A stretch of 6,651 nt of DNA. Origin: Candidatus Omnitrophota bacterium (GTDB lineage: Bacteria > Omnitrophota > Gorgyraeia > Gygaellales > Profunditerraquicolaceae). Position numbers and translations under genes: made by a program. The stretch lies in the NCBI GenBank assembly GCA_028717985.1, contig JAQUMS010000067.1:1-6651 (forward strand), in the 5' to 3' direction. Of the stretch, positions 6,027 through 6,651 are shown piece after piece. A model generated the notes under the pieces. It did no database searches. It was not told the origin of the DNA and saw only the letters and a program-made list of their open reading frames with translations. The stretch's first letter is position 1. Each line of letters starts with the position of its first letter.

Positions 6027-6057
6027 ATTCCGAAAATATCATAGAGATTTTCGGAAT
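6027..6057. repeat. Second inverted repeat in the pstB-phoU gap
   Basis: ATTCCGAAAAT (6027-6037) pairs perfectly with ATTTTCGGAAT (6047-6057), an 11-bp stem with a 9-nt loop. It lies 11 nt from the neighbouring stem at 5985-6015, giving two tandem hairpins between pstB and phoU. There is no T-run after it on either strand. It overlaps a weak candidate promoter (6038-6067). Confidence 0.75.
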
Positions 6058-6067
6058 GTTTAAGCAA
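6038..6067 (-). promoter_or_regulatory. Weak candidate internal promoter before phoU
   Basis: On the minus strand, TTGCTT (6067-6062), an 18-nt spacer and TATGAT (6043-6038). The -10 matches five of six positions and the -35 three of six. It would give phoU its own transcript, but it lies within a palindrome and may be chance in an AT-rich gap. Confidence 0.3.
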
Positions 6068-6113
6068 GGAGTATTCATTATTAAAACCTTTTTTCTGTAC
6101 AGCATTAAATCGT

Positions 6114-6651
6114 TTATCCGTACCTTCCGGTAATGTATTCTTCCGTACGCCTCTCTTGAGGCCTGGTAAAAATATTTTCTGTCTTTCCGAATTCAACGAG
6201 TTCGCCCAACAGCATGAAACCGGTATCATCTGAAACACGCGCGGCCTGCTGCATATTATGAGTCACAATGATTATCGTATAATTCTTTTTCAGCTCACGC
6301 ATCAATTCCTCGATCCGGGCAGTGGCCTGAGGATCCAAAGAAGAACATGGTTCATCCATTAAAAGAATTTCAGGTTTTACCGCGAGTAAACGGGCAATGC
6401 ATAACCTCTGGCGCTGTTCAAGAGATAAACGCAAAGCCGACTTTAAAAGTTTATCTTTCAATTCCTTCCATAAAAGAACGGATTTCAGGCTATCTTCGAC
6501 AATACCGTCAAGTTCGGACTTTTTTATGGAATTATGGACCTTGGGACCGAACGCAATATTTTCATACACTGATAACGGAAAAGGATTGGGCCGTTGAAAA
6601 ACCATCCCTACTCTTTTACGCAGAATAACCAAATCAGTGCCGGCGGAAAGG
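6114..6651 (-). CDS. pstB: PstB, phosphate ABC transporter ATPase (partial, N-terminus outside window)
   Basis: The C-terminal roughly 180 residues of PstB, the ATPase that powers high-affinity phosphate import with PstSCA at the inner membrane. The frame continues through the window edge, with LSAGTDLVILRKRVGMVFQ at the edge, so the true start and Walker A lie outside. The Q-loop GMVFQRPNPFP, the segment after it (SVYENIAFG), Walker B EILLMDEPCSSLDP, the H-loop VTHNMQQAARVSD and the terminal EEYITGRYG are all typical of PstB and exclude other ABC ATPases. One oddity is the signature C-loop, which reads LSLEQRQRLCIAR (LSLEQ at 6428-6414) instead of the usual LSGGQQQRLCIAR. Other catalytic motifs in view are intact, so this looks like a lineage variant and not decay. 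phoU follows downstream as in many pst operons. Confidence 0.96.
   Translation of the reverse strand, partial: LSAGTDLVILRKRVGMVFQRPNPFPLSVYENIAFGPKVHNSIKKSELDGIVEDSLKSVLLWKELKDKLLKSALRLSLEQRQRLCIARLLAVKPEILLMDEPCSSLDPQATARIEELMRELKKNYTIIIVTHNMQQAARVSDDTGFMLLGELVEFGKTENIFTRPQERRTEEYITGRYG

Noticed and set aside
6025..6078. A 17-codon open frame in the pstB-phoU gap (minus strand, MNTPCLNIPKISMIFSE)
   Set aside because: Only a weak AAAGG lies upstream, there is no recognisable leader-peptide pattern, and most of it overlaps the palindrome at 6027-6057, which explains the sequence better.
5973..6113. Possible Pho box (PhoB/PhoP binding repeats) before phoU
   Set aside because: I could not find direct repeats with the spacing of a known Pho box. 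The conserved structure in the gap is inverted, not direct.
5945..6238. A 97-codon minus-strand frame across the end of pstB, the gap and the start of phoU
   Set aside because: It runs out of frame through two well-supported genes, resembles no family I know, and has no ribosome binding site of note.

Overview
The window is a compact bacterial chromosomal segment in which every convincing gene reads on the minus strand. In transcription order (high to low coordinate) these are pstB (5' end outside the window), phoU, a YihY/BrkB-family membrane protein with a C-terminal winged helix, nth, mazG, larE, larB, larC and the first 12 codons of one more gene. I see no RNA genes, insertion sequences, CRISPR arrays or phage genes. 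Base composition is moderate and A-rich on the coding strand. Starts are usually backed by purine-rich Shine-Dalgarno sites, and the gene spacing is tight. This fits a free-living, probably anaerobic bacterium of an under-sampled lineage. An Omnitrophota-like or similar candidate-phylum origin is a guess from protein style and is not shown by the sequence.

Region 5307-6651 is the tail of a phosphate-uptake (pst) and regulation module: the Pst ABC ATPase, a 141-nt gap with two clear inverted repeats, then PhoU. A GC-rich hairpin (5252-5281) lies after phoU. Directly beyond it is a good sigma-70-like promoter (perfect TATAAT, 17-nt spacer, partial -35), so a new transcription unit probably starts there.

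Region 1-5157 is that second unit. yihY and nth are 10 nt apart. nth and mazG share an ATGA. mazG and larE overlap in different frames. larE and larB overlap by 20 nt. larC starts 2 nt after larB, and the last gene starts inside the end of larC. Translational coupling is therefore likely from nth onward.

The most notable content is larE-larB-larC, the whole known biosynthetic set for the nickel-pincer nucleotide (NPN) cofactor first found in lactate racemase. LarB carboxylates the pyridinium of nicotinic acid adenine dinucleotide and releases the mononucleotide, LarE adds sulfur, and LarC inserts nickel using CTP. No LarA-type client enzyme is in the window, so the user of the cofactor is unknown. 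LarE has a Cys-x2-Cys plus a distal Cys, which suggests the catalytic [4Fe-4S] type rather than the sacrificial-cysteine type. LarC is one intact gene, not the frameshifted larC1/larC2 pair of Lactiplantibacillus plantarum. The neighbours nth (base-excision repair) and mazG (nucleotide pool cleaning) are housekeeping genes with no obvious biochemical link to NPN. I found no wholly new system here.
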